A stretch of DNA of 64,000 nt from JASLCR01 sp964384345 (GTDB lineage Bacteria > Patescibacteriota > Saccharimonadia > Saccharimonadales > Saccharimonadaceae). The position numbers were made by a program, and so were the translations under genes. The stretch spans positions 124,001-188,000 of the forward strand of contig CAYLKD010000001.1 in the NCBI GenBank assembly GCA_964384345.1, written 5' to 3'. The notes beneath the pieces were generated by a model, which was not told where the DNA came from, did no database searches, and saw only the letters and a list, made by a program, of their open reading frames with translations. This document shows, one piece after another, positions 61,618 through 64,000 of this stretch (position 1 is the first letter of the stretch; each line of letters opens with the position of its first letter).

Positions 61618-61754
61618 GTAGTTAGTATAGCATGAGAGTCATATTGCGCAGGAGAGGTGAGAGCGGTATCGTGACACATGTCTTGGTTACTCTATTTATT
61701 CAAACAAAGGTGTGCGCCTAATTGATTTGGCTGGCGTACGAAGACAATATCAAA

Positions 61755-62285
61755 TTAATAAATTTTATCGATTATATACTGAGCAGATTCAGCAACAGTC
61801 AATTTGCTCGTATTGAGTGTTATAGCAGTAGGTGTAAATTTAGTCACAAAGTCATATTGCTTAAGAATATCATTCATAACTTTCTTGTTAGTAATTTTTC
61901 CATACTGTTTCCGAGATTGTTCGTCTACTCTCAACATCAAATCTGCTTCTTTTGCGATAAGCTGTACAGCATATACTTGGGCGCCGACACTTTCACAAAT
62001 TTCATATAATTCACTCATAAATCGTACATCATCTGGCACGTTTGCCGCATAAGCAAATGTTGTAATGATATTGCCTGTGCTTGCTGCAGCGGCAGTTTTC
62101 AGTATATCAGTATGTGTACGGTAAATAAGTTCTTGAAAACGTGGGTTATCACGGCCTACAAGCGGTTCGATCACGTCTATGATCTTGTGATTGTCAAATA
62201 TTTTAATATCAGCAATTTTAGCGACTGCCTTTGCGACTGATAATTTACCAACTGCAGGCGCTCCATACAAAATAACTAGTTTCAT
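61755..62285 (-). CDS. P-loop nucleoside-kinase-like protein
   Basis: A 176-residue protein from the ATG at 62285, chosen because the P-loop YGAPAVGKLSVAKAV then sits at the N-terminus as in small kinases. A later DVIEPLVGRDNPRF segment and a QSRKQYGKITNKK lid-like region with Arg/Lys fit an AAA_18/shikimate-kinase-type fold. The substrate is unknown. Confidence 0.7.
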   Translation of the reverse strand: MKLVILYGAPAVGKLSVAKAVAKIADIKIFDNHKIIDVIEPLVGRDNPRFQELIYRTHTDILKTAAAASTGNIITTFAYAANVPDDVRFMSELYEICESVGAQVYAVQLIAKEADLMLRVDEQSRKQYGKITNKKVMNDILKQYDFVTKFTPTAITLNTSKLTVAESAQYIIDKIY

Positions 62286-62319
62286 GTTCGTATAATAACA
62301 AATAAAATATCCTGCTGTG

Positions 62320-62359
62320 CAAATAGAAAAGACATGCAGCCGCATGTCTTTTCTATTTG
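62320..62359 (-). terminator. Terminator of tRNA-Ser (GCU), overlapping CCA
   Basis: CAAATAGAAAAGACATGC, loop AGCC, GCATGTCTTTTCTATTTG: a perfect 18-bp stem. Its right arm ends at 62359, two bases into the tRNA CCA (62358-62360). Confidence 0.9.
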
Positions 62360-62450
62360 GCGGAGGAGGGGAGATTCGAACTCCCGCTCCAGATCTCTCC
62401 GGACTAATGATTTAGCAAACCATCCCCTTAAGCCACTTGGGTACCCCTCC
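62358..62450 (-). tRNA. tRNA-Ser (GCU)
   Basis: A 93-base class II tRNA: acceptor GGAGGGG with CTCCTCC, anticodon loop TTGCTAA giving GCT, long variable arm, TTCGAAT T-loop, encoded CCA. It reads AGC and AGU. Confidence 0.95.
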
Positions 62451-62533
62451 GTATGGGTGTAATGTGGAGCAACCAGATTTTTCGGGCGCTACTCCAACTC
62501 CTTAGACTATATCACATCACAGAGGCCAAGCGG

Positions 62534-62561
62534 TAGACATTTGGGGCATATTTGCTATAGT
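62534..62561 (+). promoter_or_regulatory. Promoter of pilin-like gene
   Basis: TAGACA (62534-62539), 16-base spacer, TATAGT (62556-62561) with an extended TG. The leader to the ATG at 62596 is about 28 bases and carries an AAGGA ribosome site. Confidence 0.6.
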
Positions 62562-62595
62562 AGAACATAAGATACTTAGACAAAAGGATAATTAT

Positions 62596-63009
62596 ATGAT
62601 GAAACTACTCAATCAAAAGGTTCTCCCAGCGATCACGCTAGCTGTTTTATCGGTAGCATTGTTTGCAAGCGGTCAAACAGCTTATGCTTTCGGCGGAACT
62701 ATTCAAAACGGTGCAGACTCTGCACGAGGCAGTGATCAATCAGCAAATCTTTTCGGAAATAGCGGAATTTTTCAGACCATTACAAATGTTTTGCTATTCA
62801 TTCTCGGTGCAGTTTCGGTCATCATGATTATAATCGGTGGACTGCGATACGTTGTATCGGGTGGTAATTCGGCTAACGTCACTGCTGCTAAAAACACGAT
62901 TCTTTATGCAATTGTCGGTATTATCGTTGCAATTCTCGCGTATGCCATCGTCAACTTTGTTCTCGGTAGCTTCACTGCAGGTGGTGCTAGTGGTGGCACA
63001 AACATTTAA
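62596..63009 (+). CDS. TrbC/VirB2-like pilin or small membrane subunit
   Basis: A 137-residue protein. The signal peptide (about 1-31, ending TAYA) is followed by a short polar part and two helices separated by a short loop (IITNVLLFILGAVSVIMIII-type, split, and ILYAIVGIIVAILAYAIVNF). Two close helices after a long signal peptide, with a Gly-rich end, fit VirB2/TrbC-type pilins and similar CPR subunits, often tied to type IV secretion or pilus-like assemblies. No other secretion gene is visible here. It ends in a palindromic terminator. Confidence 0.7.
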   Translation: MMKLLNQKVLPAITLAVLSVALFASGQTAYAFGGTIQNGADSARGSDQSANLFGNSGIFQTITNVLLFILGAVSVIMIIIGGLRYVVSGGNSANVTAAKNTILYAIVGIIVAILAYAIVNFVLGSFTAGGASGGTNI

Positions 63010-63023
63010 CTTCAGTTAATGAA

Positions 63024-63156
<133 letters not shown>

Positions 63157-63171
63157 AAAACTTTCTTCATT

Positions 63172-63855
63172 TTAACAGATGGTGGCTCTTTGGTCGAGGG
63201 GTTGGCGACAGATAACCGCAACCCATACCGCACTCGCTCCTGCATCAACTAGTTGCTGCGCCGCATGACGTATCGTTGCACCCGTCGTATAGACATCATC
63301 GATCAGTAAATATGGCTGATCGGTATCGATAGAACCCCTCGCTGCAAACGCCGCAGCAGCCTGAATTTCTCGCGCACGTTTTGTTGCACCCAATTGGGTC
63401 GCATTATTTTGTCGTAAAAGCGTACGCTGTTAGCTGAGATGACGCATACGCGCAAATCGCCGCGCGATTAACTCAGTATGGTCAAACCCTCGTAGTCGGA
63501 TATGACGCGAGATAGTAGGAACAGCAGTAATCACCGTATCCACGGGTATTACTGGTACTGTCGTATCAAGCAAATCTACAAGATCTTGAAAGACTGCTCG
63601 TTTATGCTCAAATTTATATGCGTCTAAAATCGTATCAAGGATGCCTTCGTGACTACCGACAACCCACGCTTTTTCAAAGGGTAACATGTGACCTGCACAT
63701 CTATTAGTGCCTATAGTAGGTCGCATGCATGCGATGCACTGCGAAAATGGCTCACTACTGATGTTATATTTACAATTTTCACATAAAACCCGGCCTATTT
63801 TATTGCATGAATAACAGTAGTGTGGAGCGAAGTATTGCAGAAGCTGGTCAAGCAT
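63172..63855 (-). pseudogene. comF: ComF-like phosphoribosyltransferase protein interrupted by TAA
   Basis: The reading frame 63855-63433 gives 141 codons with zinc-finger pairs CYSCNK, LCENC and CIACMRP, then VITAVPTISRHIRLRGFDHTE and RRFARMRHLS. A TAA (63432-63430) interrupts it, and the same frame continues QRTLLRQNNATQLG, ATKRAREIQ and the PRTase loop LLIDDVYTTGAT. ComF is part of the DNA-uptake machinery. The two parts together make a normal-length ComF (about 227 residues). It could be a sense-to-stop mutation or an error. Confidence 0.85.
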
Positions 63856-63886
63856 TGTACTTTTTACGTTTAAGCCCTTCCTTTAG

Positions 63887-63915
63887 TTGATTATAGGGTA
63901 CAGCTTCGTTATACT
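63887..63915 (+). promoter_or_regulatory. Promoter of next gene
   Basis: TTGATT (63887-63892), 17-base spacer, TATACT (63910-63915). A leader of about 35 bases carries a GGAGG ribosome site before the ATG at 63959. Confidence 0.7.
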
Positions 63916-63958
63916 GAAGAGGACAATCTGTCAAGCCTAGAGGAATGTGGAGGAAATC

Positions 63959-64000
63959 ATGGCTCGTAAACAAAATGACGATCTGTTGATCGAAGACGAA
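63959..64000 (+). CDS. Start of a gene that leaves the window
   Basis: The 14 codons read MARKQNDDLLIEDE; the gene continues past 64000. It has a strong GGAGG ribosome site and promoter, so a well-expressed gene is likely. The product cannot be named from 14 residues. Confidence 0.75.
   Translation, partial: MARKQNDDLLIEDE

Overview
The window looks like a stretch of the chromosome of a Patescibacteria/CPR bacterium, most likely a Candidatus Saccharibacteria (TM7) relative. I infer this from gene content and style, not from a marker tree. The genes are compact, often overlapping, and moderately AT-rich. There are many one-pass membrane and secreted proteins of the kind seen in that group. 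The window also has a DnaG primase without zinc ligands, two FemAB-like peptidoglycan transferases, a TrbC/VirB2-like pilin, ComF, MscL, Orn, MsrB, PGI/PMI and a GroES/GroEL unit under a CIRCE element. Nothing for amino-acid synthesis or respiration is visible. The standard genetic code fits every intact gene.

Layout. 0-7.7 kb: a leftward run of surface genes with two WxL-like beta-domain proteins (one also carrying LamG), two DUF916-like membrane-anchored proteins, an Ig-like membrane protein and other secreted proteins. 7.7-12.8 kb: a leftward run with two tail-fibre-like proteins, one ending in a GDPD-like domain, then a one-pass membrane protein and a HAD phosphatase. 12.9-29 kb: housekeeping genes (putative PD-(D/E)XK protein, dut, Nudix, polA, rpoD-dnaG, orn, msrB, mscL, argS, pyrG). 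29-33 kb: accessory region with GC-rich genes, two of them broken by single in-frame stops. 33-40 kb: SDR, MntH, CYTH, and the ribonucleotide reductase genes with a tiny gene between the subunits. 40-49.6 kb: a GC-rich orphan, tRNA-Ser, a MacB-like ABC pair, PGI/PMI, a BldC-like regulator and groES-small membrane gene-groEL. 49.7-59 kb: cell-wall and translation genes (two FemAB, two Mur ligases, tsaD, valS). 59-64 kb: rlmH, HIT, four tRNAs, the pilin-like gene and an interrupted comF.

Three patterns cut across the genes. First, at least six GC-rich genes, scattered singly or clustered, each have a near-consensus AT-rich sigma-70 promoter and mostly a GC-rich hairpin without a U-tract. One is BldC-like and one is a hyaluronan-synthase-like glycosyltransferase, which suggests import from Actinobacteria, the usual hosts of Saccharibacteria. 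Second, many native genes have promoters whose predicted start lies at or a few bases before the ATG, so leaderless mRNAs appear common. Third, the terminator hairpins of four of the five tRNA genes reach back into the tRNA CCA tail.

GC content and homology statements are by eye; no searches were run.
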